Shown in pieces: positions 1-7,773 of a DNA stretch of 64,000 nt. The number at the start of each line of letters is the position of its first letter. The stretch's first letter is position 1. Source of the DNA: Leucobacter chromiiresistens (GTDB lineage: Bacteria; Actinomycetota; Actinomycetes; Actinomycetales; Microbacteriaceae); NCBI RefSeq assembly GCF_900102345.1, contig NZ_FNKB01000001.1:2108001-2172000 (forward strand), written 5' to 3'. The notes under the pieces were generated by a model. That model was not told the DNA's origin. It made no database searches and was given only the letters and a program-made list of their open reading frames with translations. Position numbers and translations under genes: made by a program.

Positions 1-537
1 GAGGCGGTGCGCCGCGTGCGCGAGGCCGTCGATGTGCCGGTGCTCGTGATGACGTACTGGAACCCCGTCGTGCAGTACGGCGTCGATGCGTTCGCGCGCG
101 ACCTCGCCGCAGCCGGGGGAGCCGGACTCATCACTCCCGACATCACGCCGGACTCCGCCGACGAGTGGATCGCGGCGAGCGAGGCGCACGGTCTCGACCG
201 GGTGTTCCTCGCGGCTCCGAGCTCGACGGATGAGCGGCTCGCGCTCGTGAGCCGTTCGAGCACCGGGTTCGTGTACACGGTCTCGACGATGGGCATCACG
301 GGGGAGCGCGCCGAACTCGACGCCGCGGCACGGGGATTGACCGGTCGCCTGCGCGAGCAGGGCGCGGAGCTCGCGTGCGTCGGCATCGGGATCTCGACCG
401 CCGATCAGGTCGCCGCCGCGCTCGAGTACGCCGACGGCGCCATCGTCGGCACCGCGTTCGTGCGTGCGCTCCGCGACGGCGGCGTGGAGCGGCTCGCGGA
501 GACCGTGGCGAGCATCGCGCAGGGCACCGCGCGCTAA
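1..537 (+). CDS. trpA: Tryptophan synthase alpha chain, 5'-truncated by the window edge
   Basis: Cleaves indole-3-glycerol phosphate to indole and glyceraldehyde 3-phosphate in the last step of tryptophan synthesis, as part of the TrpA2B2 complex. The visible 178 C-terminal residues carry the TrpA features MTYWNP, GLITPDI, the GFVYTVSTMGITG segment (equivalent to the loop 6 and phosphate region of the TIM barrel) and GIGIS near the C-terminus. The N-terminal part with the catalytic Glu and Asp lies before the window. It is followed after 85 nt by lgt, the usual actinobacterial order. Family assignment is secure. Confidence 0.96.
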   Translation, partial: EAVRRVREAVDVPVLVMTYWNPVVQYGVDAFARDLAAAGGAGLITPDITPDSADEWIAASEAHGLDRVFLAAPSSTDERLALVSRSSTGFVYTVSTMGITGERAELDAAARGLTGRLREQGAELACVGIGISTADQVAAALEYADGAIVGTAFVRALRDGGVERLAETVASIAQGTAR

Positions 538-551
538 GATTGTCCCGTCCG

Positions 552-572
552 CCGCGCGGTGCAGCCGCGCGG
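552..572 (+). terminator. GC-rich hairpin after trpA
   Basis: Inverted repeat CCGCGCGG with a 5-nt loop (TGCAG), 15 nt after the trpA stop. There is no T-tract, so it may attenuate or only protect the transcript end. Weak call. Confidence 0.3.
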
Positions 573-621
573 TACCCACCCAGAGTCCTGCGGCGCGAGG
601 CCGTCGGCGAAAGAGGAGTGA

Positions 622-1626
622 ATGATTCTCCCGTTGAGCATTCCGAGCCCCGAGCTGCAGTATCTCCAGCTCGGGCCGTTCCGGATCTACTTCTACGCGC
701 TGTGCATCATCGTCGGCATCATCGCGGCCGGCATCTGGACCGCGCGGCGGCTGGGGCGGCGCGGCGGCGAGCGGGGCGCGGTCTTCGACTTCCTCGTCTG
801 GTCCCTCGTGCTCGGCATCCTGGGCGCTCGTCTGTACCACGTCGTCACGCACTGGGGCGACTACTTCGGTCCCGGCAAGAACCCGCTCGAGATCTTCGCC
901 TTCTGGAACGGCGGCATCGCGATCTTCGGCGCGCTGATCGGCGGCGCGGTCGGCGTGCTCATCGCATCGCGCATCACCGGCATCCGCTTCTGGTCGTTCG
1001 CCGACGCCCTCGTGCCCGGTCTGCTCCTCGCGCAGGCCGTCGGCCGCCTCGGCAACTGGTTCAACCACGAGCTCTTCGGCGGCCCCACTACGCTGCCCTG
1101 GGGGCTCGAGATCGAGTCGACCAACGCCGCGTTCCCGATCGGCCTGCCCGAGGGCACGCTCTTCCACCCGACGTTCCTCTACGAGGCGCTGTGGAACCTC
1201 CTCGGCATCGTGGTGCTGCTCGCGATCGAGCGGAAGTGGCGCCCGCGCTGGGGCACGTTCTTCGCGCTGTACCTCGTCTGGTACGGCATCGGGCGCGTCT
1301 TCACGGAGTCGCTGCGCGTGGATCCGAGCCTGCTCTTCTTCGGCGTGCGCACCAACGTGCTGGCAGCGGTGCTCGCCGTCGTCGCGGGCATCGTGCTGTT
1401 CGTGCTGCGCCGTCGCCGGCATGTCGGCCTCGAGAACAGCGTGTACCTGCCCGGGCGCCGCCACCCCGGCGACACGGTGCTCGTCGACACCGCCGATGCG
1501 AACGAGTTCTACCACGTGATCGATCGCGGTGACGCGCACGGATCGGCGGCGGACGCCGACGACGACGACGCGCGCGCAGCGAGTCAGGCGCCCGCGGGCG
1601 ACGCCGAGCCCAGCAAGACCCACTAA
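622..1626 (+). CDS. lgt: Prolipoprotein diacylglyceryl transferase
   Basis: Transfers diacylglycerol from phosphatidylglycerol to the lipobox cysteine of prolipoproteins, the first step of lipoprotein maturation in the membrane. The 334-residue protein has about seven hydrophobic segments and the Lgt signature GRLGNWFNHELFGG near residues 140-153. The C-terminal 60 residues are a charged, Asp/Ala-rich tail typical of actinobacterial Lgt. The ATG follows GAGGAG. The window also encodes lnt (46429-48138) and several lipoprotein substrates (the metal-binding protein, ctaC and the lipoprotein at 40168). pyk follows after 17 nt. Confidence 0.96.
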   Translation: MILPLSIPSPELQYLQLGPFRIYFYALCIIVGIIAAGIWTARRLGRRGGERGAVFDFLVWSLVLGILGARLYHVVTHWGDYFGPGKNPLEIFAFWNGGIAIFGALIGGAVGVLIASRITGIRFWSFADALVPGLLLAQAVGRLGNWFNHELFGGPTTLPWGLEIESTNAAFPIGLPEGTLFHPTFLYEALWNLLGIVVLLAIERKWRPRWGTFFALYLVWYGIGRVFTESLRVDPSLLFFGVRTNVLAAVLAVVAGIVLFVLRRRRHVGLENSVYLPGRRHPGDTVLVDTADANEFYHVIDRGDAHGSAADADDDDARAASQAPAGDAEPSKTH

Positions 1627-1643
1627 CCGAAGGAGCACGCTGC

Positions 1644-3119
1644 ATGCGTCACGCGAAGATCGTCGCCACATGGGGACCCGCCGTTTCCAGCTATGACCAC
1701 ACGCTCGCGCTGATCCAGGCCGGCGTGAACGTTGCTCGGCTCAACATGTCCCACGGCACGTACAACGTGCACGAGGGGATCTATCGCAACATTCGACGCG
1801 CGGAGGCGGAGGTGGGCCGGCCCATCGCGGTGCTCGCCGATCTCCAGGGGCCGAAGATCCGGCTCGGGGTGTTCGAGGACGGCCCGTACGCCCTCTCCGT
1901 GGGCGACGAGTTCGCGATCACGACGCGAGACATCGTCGGGGACCGCACGATCGGCGGCACGACCCACAAGGGGCTGCCGGGCGACGTGAACCCGGGGGAT
2001 CCGCTGCTCATCGATGACGGCAAGGTCACGCTCCGGGCGGTGCGGGTCACCGAGGACACGGTGCACACCGTCGTCGAGGTGCCGGGCTCGATCTCGAACA
2101 ACAAGGGCATCAACCTCCCGGGCGTCGCGGTCAACGTGCCCGCCCTCTCCGACAAGGACGAGGAGGATCTGCGCTGGGCGCTCGCCCTGGGCGTGGACTA
2201 CATCGCCCTCTCGTTCGTGCGCGATGCCGCCGACATCGACCGGGTGCACGAGATCATGGACGAGACGGGCGTGCGCCTGCCCGTGATCGCCAAGATCGAG
2301 AAGCCGCAGGCTGCGGAGCGGCTGGAGGAGATCGTCGCCGCGTTCGACGGCATCATGGTCGCCCGCGGCGATCTCGGCGTCGAGCTGCCGCTCGAGCAGG
2401 TGCCGCTGGTGCAGACCGAGGCCGTGGCGATCGCCCGCCGGAACGCGAAGCCCGTCATCGTCGCGACGCAGGTGCTCGAGTCGATGATCGAGAACCCCCG
2501 CCCGACGCGTGCGGAGGCCTCCGACTGCGCGAACGCCGTGCTCGACGGTGCGGATGCCGTGATGCTCTCGGGTGAGACGAGCGTCGGGGCGTATCCGATC
2601 GAGGCCGTCGCGACGATGGCGCGGATCATCGAGGCGACCGAGGATCACGCGCTCGAGCGCATCGAGCCGCTCGGAGCCGCACCGCGCACCCAGGGCGGCG
2701 TGCTGACGCTGGCGGCCTCCGACGTCGCGGACTTCGTCGGTGCTCGCTACATCTGCGTCTTCACGGAATCGGGAGACACCGTGCGGCGCATGTCGCGTCT
2801 GCGCCGTCCGATGCCGATCATCGGCTTCACCCCTGATCCCGACACGCGGCGCCGGATGGAGCTGACCTGGGGGGCGCGCAGCTACGAGGTGCCGCGCGTC
2901 GACAGCACGGATGAGATGTTCGTCCAGGTCGACAAGGTGCTGCTCGAGCACTCGCGCGTCGAGGTGGGCGAGAAGGTCGTCATCATCGCAGGATCGCCTC
3001 CCGGAGTGGTGGGCACCACGAACACGCTGCGGATCCACCGGATCGGCGAGGCGACGGGTCTCCTTCCCGAGGCGGGCCCGAGGAAGTTCACGAAGGGCGC
3101 CGAGGCGTCCGAGGCCTGA
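1644..3119 (+). CDS. pyk: Pyruvate kinase
   Basis: Converts phosphoenolpyruvate and ADP to pyruvate and ATP, the last step of glycolysis. The 491-residue protein starts MRHAKIVATWGPA, has the catalytic lysine in IAKIEKPQA (about residue 215), the metal and substrate motif MVARGDLGVELP (about 238) and the conserved helix motif ATQVLESMIENPRPTRAE. A C-terminal regulatory domain is present (TESGDT and ITAGSPPG-like segments). Start has an AAGGAG ribosome site. It lies directly after lgt; in several other actinobacteria gltB-gltD sit near this junction, here they are about 46 kb downstream. Confidence 0.97.
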   Translation: MRHAKIVATWGPAVSSYDHTLALIQAGVNVARLNMSHGTYNVHEGIYRNIRRAEAEVGRPIAVLADLQGPKIRLGVFEDGPYALSVGDEFAITTRDIVGDRTIGGTTHKGLPGDVNPGDPLLIDDGKVTLRAVRVTEDTVHTVVEVPGSISNNKGINLPGVAVNVPALSDKDEEDLRWALALGVDYIALSFVRDAADIDRVHEIMDETGVRLPVIAKIEKPQAAERLEEIVAAFDGIMVARGDLGVELPLEQVPLVQTEAVAIARRNAKPVIVATQVLESMIENPRPTRAEASDCANAVLDGADAVMLSGETSVGAYPIEAVATMARIIEATEDHALERIEPLGAAPRTQGGVLTLAASDVADFVGARYICVFTESGDTVRRMSRLRRPMPIIGFTPDPDTRRRMELTWGARSYEVPRVDSTDEMFVQVDKVLLEHSRVEVGEKVVIIAGSPPGVVGTTNTLRIHRIGEATGLLPEAGPRKFTKGAEASEA

Positions 3120-3200
3120 CCGGCACGAGGCGGCGATGCGCCCGCGTCCGCAGGGGCGCGTCCCGTGCGGAGCGCCCCCTGCGGTAGGGTGGGGGAGTTC

Positions 3201-3282
3201 GCCGAATTGGTGGAATTGGCAGACACGGCGCACTCAAAATGCGTTGCCGAAAGGCGTGCGGGTTCAAGTCCCGCATTCGGCA
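3201..3282 (+). tRNA. tRNA-Leu (anticodon CAA)
   Basis: Cloverleaf with acceptor arms GCCGAAT and ATTCGGC, discriminator A, no encoded CCA. Anticodon stem GCGCA/TGCGT encloses loop CTCAAAA, giving anticodon CAA. A long variable arm (TGCCGAAAGGCG) and TTCAAGTCC T-loop fit a class II leucine tRNA. A possible -10, TAGGGT, lies at 3185-3190. Confidence 0.95.
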
Positions 3283-3291
3283 CGAACATGG

Positions 3292-3330
3292 AGCCCCCGT
3301 CTCCTCGCAGTACGCGAGGGAGCGGGGGCT
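3292..3330 (+). terminator. Hairpin terminator after tRNA-Leu(CAA)
   Basis: Inverted repeat with outer arms AGCCCCCG and CGGGGGCT and inner arms CTCGC and GCGAG, starting 10 nt after the tRNA. The downstream sequence is only moderately T-rich (TTCGTCGT). Confidence 0.65.
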
Positions 3331-3466
3331 TCGTCGTGGTCGGCCCGCAGACTAGGCCCGTGGACGCTCGGCGGCTAGCCCCTGGCGGCTCGCGTCCGCC
3401 CCGTGCACACTGGTGATCCACGCAGCGCTTCCGGCGGCTGCATTCCACGTCTTGGAGGAGGACACC

Positions 3467-3628
3467 ATGTCGATGAACAACACGAGCGCGAACCCCGAGG
3501 GCGAAGAGGGTCGCGCGCCGCTCTCCCAGCCCGCCGGCGAGGACGACCTGCTGGTGCAGCACGGGCATCCGGAGGCGCCCGAGTTCGGCGAGGACGACGC
3601 CGAAGAGCCCGTCGCGAATCTCGAGTAG
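3467..3628 (+). CDS. Small acidic protein, 53 residues, unknown function
   Basis: Start chosen because ATG at 3467 is preceded by a strong GGAGGAG ribosome site at good distance; an in-frame ATG further upstream lacks one. The product begins MSMNNTSANPEGEEG and is rich in Glu, Asp, Pro and Gly with no hydrophobic segment, no Cys and no recognisable domain. It lies alone between tRNA-Leu and the ANTAR regulator. Codon use (third-position GC) agrees with neighbours, supporting a real gene. I do not recognise the family. Confidence 0.6.
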   Translation: MSMNNTSANPEGEEGRAPLSQPAGEDDLLVQHGHPEAPEFGEDDAEEPVANLE

Positions 3629-3655
3629 CGTCGGATATCCCCAGAGAGAATGTCG

Positions 3656-3661
3656 TAAGCT
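3656..3661 (+). promoter_or_regulatory. -10 element deciding the pdtaR start
   Basis: TAAGCT ends 6 nt before GTG at 3668 and only 3 nt before ATG at 3665. The 6-nt spacing matches the other leaderless promoters in the window, so GTG at 3668 is the preferred start. Confidence 0.5.
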
Positions 3662-3667
3662 GGAATG

Positions 3668-4276
3668 GTGAATGACCAGAGCACTGCACCGAGCGCTCCG
3701 CGACGCGTAGTCGTCGCGGAAGACGAATCCCTGATCCGTCTCGACATCGTCGAGACCCTGCGCGACAACGGCTTCGAAGTGGTCGGCGAAGCGGGAGACG
3801 GCGAGACCGCGGTGAAGCTCGTCGAAGAACTGCGACCCGACCTCGTCGTGATGGACGTGAAGATGCCGCAGCTCGACGGCATCTCCGCTGCAGAGCGCAT
3901 CAACAAGACGCACCTCGCACCGGTGGTCCTGCTGACCGCCTTCAGCCAGCGCGAGCTGGTCGAGCGCGCGAGCGAGGCGGGCGCTCTCGCCTACGTCGTC
4001 AAGCCGTTCACCCCGGCCGACCTGATTCCCGCCATCGAGATCGCCCTCTCGCGCTTCCAGCAGATCGTCGCCCTCGAGAGCGAGGTCGCCGATCTCGCGG
4101 AGCGGTTCGAGACCCGCAAGCTGGTGGACCGCGCCAAGGGCATCCTCAACGACAAGATGGGTCTGAGCGAGCCCGAGGCGTTCCGCTGGATCCAGAAGGC
4201 GTCGATGGACCGCCGACTGACGATGCAGGACGTCGCGAAGACCATCATCGATCAGCTGGGGCCGAAGAAGGACTAG
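3668..4276 (+). CDS. pdtaR: ANTAR-domain response regulator (PdtaR type)
   Basis: Two-component response regulator that acts on RNA rather than DNA. The 202-residue protein has an N-terminal receiver domain (acidic pair in VVVAEDES, phospho-acceptor Asp in VVMDVKMP at about residue 63, VVLLTAF, and Lys in VVKPF), then a helical linker and a C-terminal ANTAR domain from about residue 137 with the RAKGIL and AFRWIQKASM motifs. ANTAR domains bind paired-hexaloop RNA to prevent termination. The likely transcript is leaderless. No cognate histidine kinase is in the window; in actinobacteria it is usually encoded elsewhere. Confidence 0.93.
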   Translation: MNDQSTAPSAPRRVVVAEDESLIRLDIVETLRDNGFEVVGEAGDGETAVKLVEELRPDLVVMDVKMPQLDGISAAERINKTHLAPVVLLTAFSQRELVERASEAGALAYVVKPFTPADLIPAIEIALSRFQQIVALESEVADLAERFETRKLVDRAKGILNDKMGLSEPEAFRWIQKASMDRRLTMQDVAKTIIDQLGPKKD

Positions 4277-4293
4277 TCGCGCCCCCGGTCGTC

Positions 4294-4330
4294 GAACGCC
4301 CCGGATCCGCTGTCGCGGTCCGGGGCGTTC
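4294..4330. terminator. Bidirectional terminator between pdtaR and the thioesterase gene
   Basis: Perfect 12-bp inverted repeat, GAACGCCCCGGA and TCCGGGGCGTTC, with a 13-nt loop, in the 61-bp gap between two convergent genes. No clear T-tract. Confidence 0.7.
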
Positions 4331-4337
4331 GCCGTTG

Positions 4338-4796
4338 TCAGGAGGCCGATGGGGGCGCCGCCCGCTTGTAGAAGTTCGTGATGCGCACGGTCGAGCAGCG
4401 CCGCCCGCGCTCGTCGGACACGACGATCTCGTGCACGGCGATGCTGAAGCCCAGTTTGATCGGGGTGCAGACGCCCGTGACCGTCCCGTCGACGGCCGAG
4501 CCGGTGTGCGTCGCGTTGATGTCGAGGCCGACGGCCACGCAACCCGCCGGGGCGTGGTAGTTCGCGTGCATCGAGCCCAGGGTTTCCCCGAGCACCACGT
4601 ACGCGCCGCCGTGCAGCAGCATGACGGGCTGCGTATTGCCCGCCACCGGCATGGTCGCCACTGCGCGCTCTGCGGTGAACTCGGTCATCTCGATGCCCAT
4701 GCGGTCGGCGAGGGCGCCGAGACCCCGCTCGCGGATGTAGGCGAGGCCGTCCTCGGGCTTCGGTGCGGATGCGGCTGAGGCTGCGGGACTGGTCAT
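4338..4796 (-). CDS. Hotdog-fold acyl-CoA thioesterase (PaaI/MenI-like)
   Basis: Probable acyl-CoA thioesterase of 152 residues. It shows the single-hotdog pattern of the PaaI/YdiI/MenI group: LHGGAYVVLGETLGSM (the G-G-A and catalytic acidic-residue region, Glu in ALxET position), followed by VGLDINATHTGSAVDGTVTG. Substrate cannot be told; a 1,4-dihydroxy-2-naphthoyl-CoA hydrolase role in menaquinone synthesis is possible but no men genes are near. Start ATG has an AAAGG site. Divergent from polA, with a -10 element that overlaps the polA one. Confidence 0.87.
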   Translation of the reverse strand: MTSPAASAASAPKPEDGLAYIRERGLGALADRMGIEMTEFTAERAVATMPVAGNTQPVMLLHGGAYVVLGETLGSMHANYHAPAGCVAVGLDINATHTGSAVDGTVTGVCTPIKLGFSIAVHEIVVSDERGRRCSTVRITNFYKRAAPPSAS

Positions 4797-4870
4797 CGGT
4801 GCCTTTCGTCGATCGGCGACACGCGCGAGCCCGCTGCGACCGCGACCGCCCTGGGGAATGTCGGCGGCGG

Positions 4871-4880
4871 ATTGTAGGCT
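4871..4880. promoter_or_regulatory. Overlapping divergent -10 elements of polA and the thioesterase gene
   Basis: Read on the plus strand, TAGGCT (4875-4880) lies 6 nt before the polA GTG. Read on the minus strand, TACAAT covers 4876-4871. The two hexamers share the central TA, so polymerases reading in opposite directions would use the same melting region. Confidence 0.5.
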
Positions 4881-4886
4881 GGGCAC

Positions 4887-7538
4887 GTGTCGAACACTCA
4901 GCCTACCCTCATGGTCATCGACGGCCACTCGCTCGCCTTCCGCGCCTTCTACGCGCTCCCGGTCGACAGCTTCCAGACGCAGTCGGGCCAGCATACGAAT
5001 GCGATCCACGGCTTCATCGCGATGCTGATCAATCTGCTCGGCAATGAGCGGCCCGACGCCCTGGCGGTGGCCTTCGACATCTCGCGGCACTCGTTCCGCA
5101 CCGAGGAGTATCCCGAGTACAAGGGCACACGCGGCGAGACGCCGCCCGAGTTCAAGGGTCAGATCCCGCTGCTGCAGGATGCGCTGCATGCGATGGGCAT
5201 CCGCACCATCGAGAAGGAGAACTACGAGGCGGACGACATTCTCGCAACCCTCGCGACGCGCGCGTCGGAGCAGGGGTACCGCGTGCTCGTCGTCAGCGGC
5301 GACCGCGACACGATCCAGCTCGTCGACGATCGCGTGACCCTCCTGTATCCGTCGAAGCAGGGGGTGAGCGAGCTCACCCGCTACGACGCGGCGAAGGTGA
5401 TGGAGCGCTACGGCATCCGTCCCGAGCAGTACCCCGAGATCGCGGCCCTCGTCGGCGAGACGAGCGACAATCTGCCGGGCATTCCGCGCGTGGGCGAGAA
5501 GACCGCCGTCAAGTGGATCAATCAGTTCGGCTCGCTCGAGGAGATTCTGCGCAGGCAGGACGAGGTCGGCAGGAAGGTGGGGGAGAGCCTCCGCGAGCAC
5601 GCGCATCTGGCGGAGCGCAACCGCAGACTGAATCGTCTCGTGCGAGATGTCGACCTCGGCATCGAGCTCGACGAGCTCAAGCGCGGTGAGATCGACATGG
5701 GTGCCGTGCAGGAGATCTTCGCGAAGCTCGAGTTCCGCACGCTGCTGCAGCGCGTCGGGAAGCTCGCGGGCGCCGAGGTTCCCGCGGCCGGAGGGGTATC
5801 GGCGCCCGCGGCGTCGCTCGCACCCGAGCGCCCGACTCCGAAGAACCTCATCGACGAAGAGCTGGCCGACTGGCTCGCGAAGCACGAGTCGCCCGCGGTG
5901 CTGATCCGCGAAGTGGGCGACGCCTTCGACGTCGGGATCGCCACGGCTGAGAGCTCGGTCCGGTTCGATTGGCAGCCCGGGGGCCGCGATTACACGCTGT
6001 TCGAGCAGTGGTTGGCCTCGGACGCGCCGAAGGTCTTCTACGACGCGAAGCAGCAGCTCGCCCTCGCGCGTCGCGCGGGAGCGGTGATCGGGGGCATCGC
6101 CGGCGACGTGCTGCTCGCCACGTGGGTGCTGCGTCCGTCGAACGCTGAGAAGAGCCTCGCCGATGCGGTGTTCCGGTACCTCGGCGAGCAGGTGCCCGAG
6201 GGCGATCCGAACCAGCTCGTCCCCGAGGAGGGCAGCGTGGCCGACGCGGCGACGCTCGCGTGGTACGCGGTGCGCACGCACGCGGCGGCGGTCGACCGGT
6301 TCGAGTCGCGCTCGGGGGAGATCTACCGGCAGATCGAACTTCCCCTGGTGCCCGTGCTCGATGCGCTGGAGACGCGCGGGGTGCAGGTCGACGGGCCGCT
6401 GTTCGAGGCGCACCACGCCGAACTCACCGAGCGCGTCGCCCAACTGCAGCAGGCGGCGTTCGACGCGATCGGGCACGAGGTCAACCTGTCGTCGCCGAAG
6501 CAGCTCCAGGAGGTGCTGTTCGACGAGCTCGACATGCCGAAGACGCGGAAGACGCAGCGCGGGTACACCACCGATGCGGCGGCACTCGCCGACCTGCAGG
6601 CGAAGCAGCCGCACCCCTTCCTCGACGCACTGCTCGGGCACCGGGACGCGAACAAGCTGCGGCAGATGATCGAGACGCTGATCAAGTCGGTGCGCCCCGA
6701 TGGGCGCATCCACACCACGTTCGTGCAGACGGGGTCGAGCACCGGGCGGCTGGCGTCGACCGACCCGAATCTGCAGAACATCCCGGTGCGCTCCGAAGAG
6801 GGACGCCGTATCCGCGAGGGCTTCATCCACGCGGGTGAGTTCGAGACCCTGATGACGGCGGACTACTCGCAGATCGAGATGCGCATCATGGCGCACCTCT
6901 CGGGAGACGCCGGGCTCATTCAGGCGTTCAACGAGGGGGAGGACCTGCACCGCTTCGTGGGATCGCGCATCTTCGGCGTCGAACCCGCCGAGGTGACGAA
7001 CGAGATGCGATCCAAGGTGAAGGCGATGTCGTACGGCCTCGCCTACGGCCTCTCGGCGTTCGGACTCTCGAAGCAGCTCAACATCAGCTCGGCGGAGGCA
7101 AAGCAGCTGATGACCGACTACTTTGAGCGGTTCGGCGGCGTGCGCGACTACCTCCGCTCCGTCGTCGACCAGGCCAAGCGCGACATGTTCACCGAGACGA
7201 TCTACGGTCGTCGGCGTCCCTTCCCCGATCTCGCGAGCCCGAATCGCGTGCTGCGGGAGAACGCCGAGCGAGCCGCGCTGAACGCCCCGATCCAGGGCTC
7301 CGCAGCCGACATCATCAAGCGCGCCATGATCCGCGTCGAGCACCGCATCGCCGAGGCGCAGCTCTCCTCCCGCATGCTCCTGCAGATCCACGACGAACTC
7401 ATGTTCGAAGTGGCGCCCGGCGAATGGGACGCGCTCGAGTCGATCGTCCGCGAGGAGATGGCCGGCGCTGCAGAGCTCACCGTACCGCTCGAGGTGCAGG
7501 TCGGGCACGGACCGAACTGGAACGCGGCCGCCCACTGA
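4887..7538 (+). CDS. polA: DNA polymerase I
   Basis: Repair and Okazaki-fragment processing polymerase of 883 residues. The N-terminal 5'-3' exonuclease (about 1-290) has MVIDGHSLAFRAFYA, YEADDILATLA and VSGDRDTIQLV. The middle domain (about 305-485) is a DnaQ-like fold in which the DxE exo motif is not recognisable. The polymerase part (about 490-883) has DPNLQNIPVR, motif A TADYSQIEMRI, motif B RSKVKAMSYGLAYG and motif C QIHDELMFE. GTG start with a leaderless-type promoter. Confidence 0.97.
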   Translation: MSNTQPTLMVIDGHSLAFRAFYALPVDSFQTQSGQHTNAIHGFIAMLINLLGNERPDALAVAFDISRHSFRTEEYPEYKGTRGETPPEFKGQIPLLQDALHAMGIRTIEKENYEADDILATLATRASEQGYRVLVVSGDRDTIQLVDDRVTLLYPSKQGVSELTRYDAAKVMERYGIRPEQYPEIAALVGETSDNLPGIPRVGEKTAVKWINQFGSLEEILRRQDEVGRKVGESLREHAHLAERNRRLNRLVRDVDLGIELDELKRGEIDMGAVQEIFAKLEFRTLLQRVGKLAGAEVPAAGGVSAPAASLAPERPTPKNLIDEELADWLAKHESPAVLIREVGDAFDVGIATAESSVRFDWQPGGRDYTLFEQWLASDAPKVFYDAKQQLALARRAGAVIGGIAGDVLLATWVLRPSNAEKSLADAVFRYLGEQVPEGDPNQLVPEEGSVADAATLAWYAVRTHAAAVDRFESRSGEIYRQIELPLVPVLDALETRGVQVDGPLFEAHHAELTERVAQLQQAAFDAIGHEVNLSSPKQLQEVLFDELDMPKTRKTQRGYTTDAAALADLQAKQPHPFLDALLGHRDANKLRQMIETLIKSVRPDGRIHTTFVQTGSSTGRLASTDPNLQNIPVRSEEGRRIREGFIHAGEFETLMTADYSQIEMRIMAHLSGDAGLIQAFNEGEDLHRFVGSRIFGVEPAEVTNEMRSKVKAMSYGLAYGLSAFGLSKQLNISSAEAKQLMTDYFERFGGVRDYLRSVVDQAKRDMFTETIYGRRRPFPDLASPNRVLRENAERAALNAPIQGSAADIIKRAMIRVEHRIAEAQLSSRMLLQIHDELMFEVAPGEWDALESIVREEMAGAAELTVPLEVQVGHGPNWNAAAH

Positions 7539-7570
7539 CCGCGGAAGCAGATTCCGGGAGCGACGCTCGT

Positions 7571-7611
7571 TCGCCGACGCGCAGACACGCAGACGCGCCG
7601 ACGCGCCGACC
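7571..7611. repeat. Degenerate octamer tandem repeat upstream of rpsA
   Basis: Four to five imperfect copies of an 8-nt unit of the form CGCCGACG or CGCAGACG, lying between the polA stop and the rpsA promoter. Confidence 0.55.
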
Positions 7612-7621
7612 GGATTCTCGA

Positions 7622-7650
7622 TTGATCCCGGGCGCGTCTCCGGGTAGCAT
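7622..7650 (+). promoter_or_regulatory. rpsA promoter
   Basis: TTGATC at 7622-7627 and TAGCAT at 7645-7650 are separated by exactly 17 nt, a good housekeeping sigma match. It predicts a transcript start near 7657 and a 5' leader of about 117 nt before rpsA. Confidence 0.65.
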
Positions 7651-7773
7651 GAAGTGTCACAACTGTGGCGACTCAACCATGTCCACGCGTGGGAGTGCTC
7701 GCGAATCCACCGGATTCGGCCGCGATCGGCGCGCTTCCGCCTCGATACCCTGTCCATTCTGGAGACCAATTAC

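Noticed and set aside
4797..7769. Very long open frame on the minus strand opposite polA
   Set aside because: It follows from GC-rich third positions of polA; the only real protein in that frame is the thioesterase at its end, which has its own start and ribosome site.
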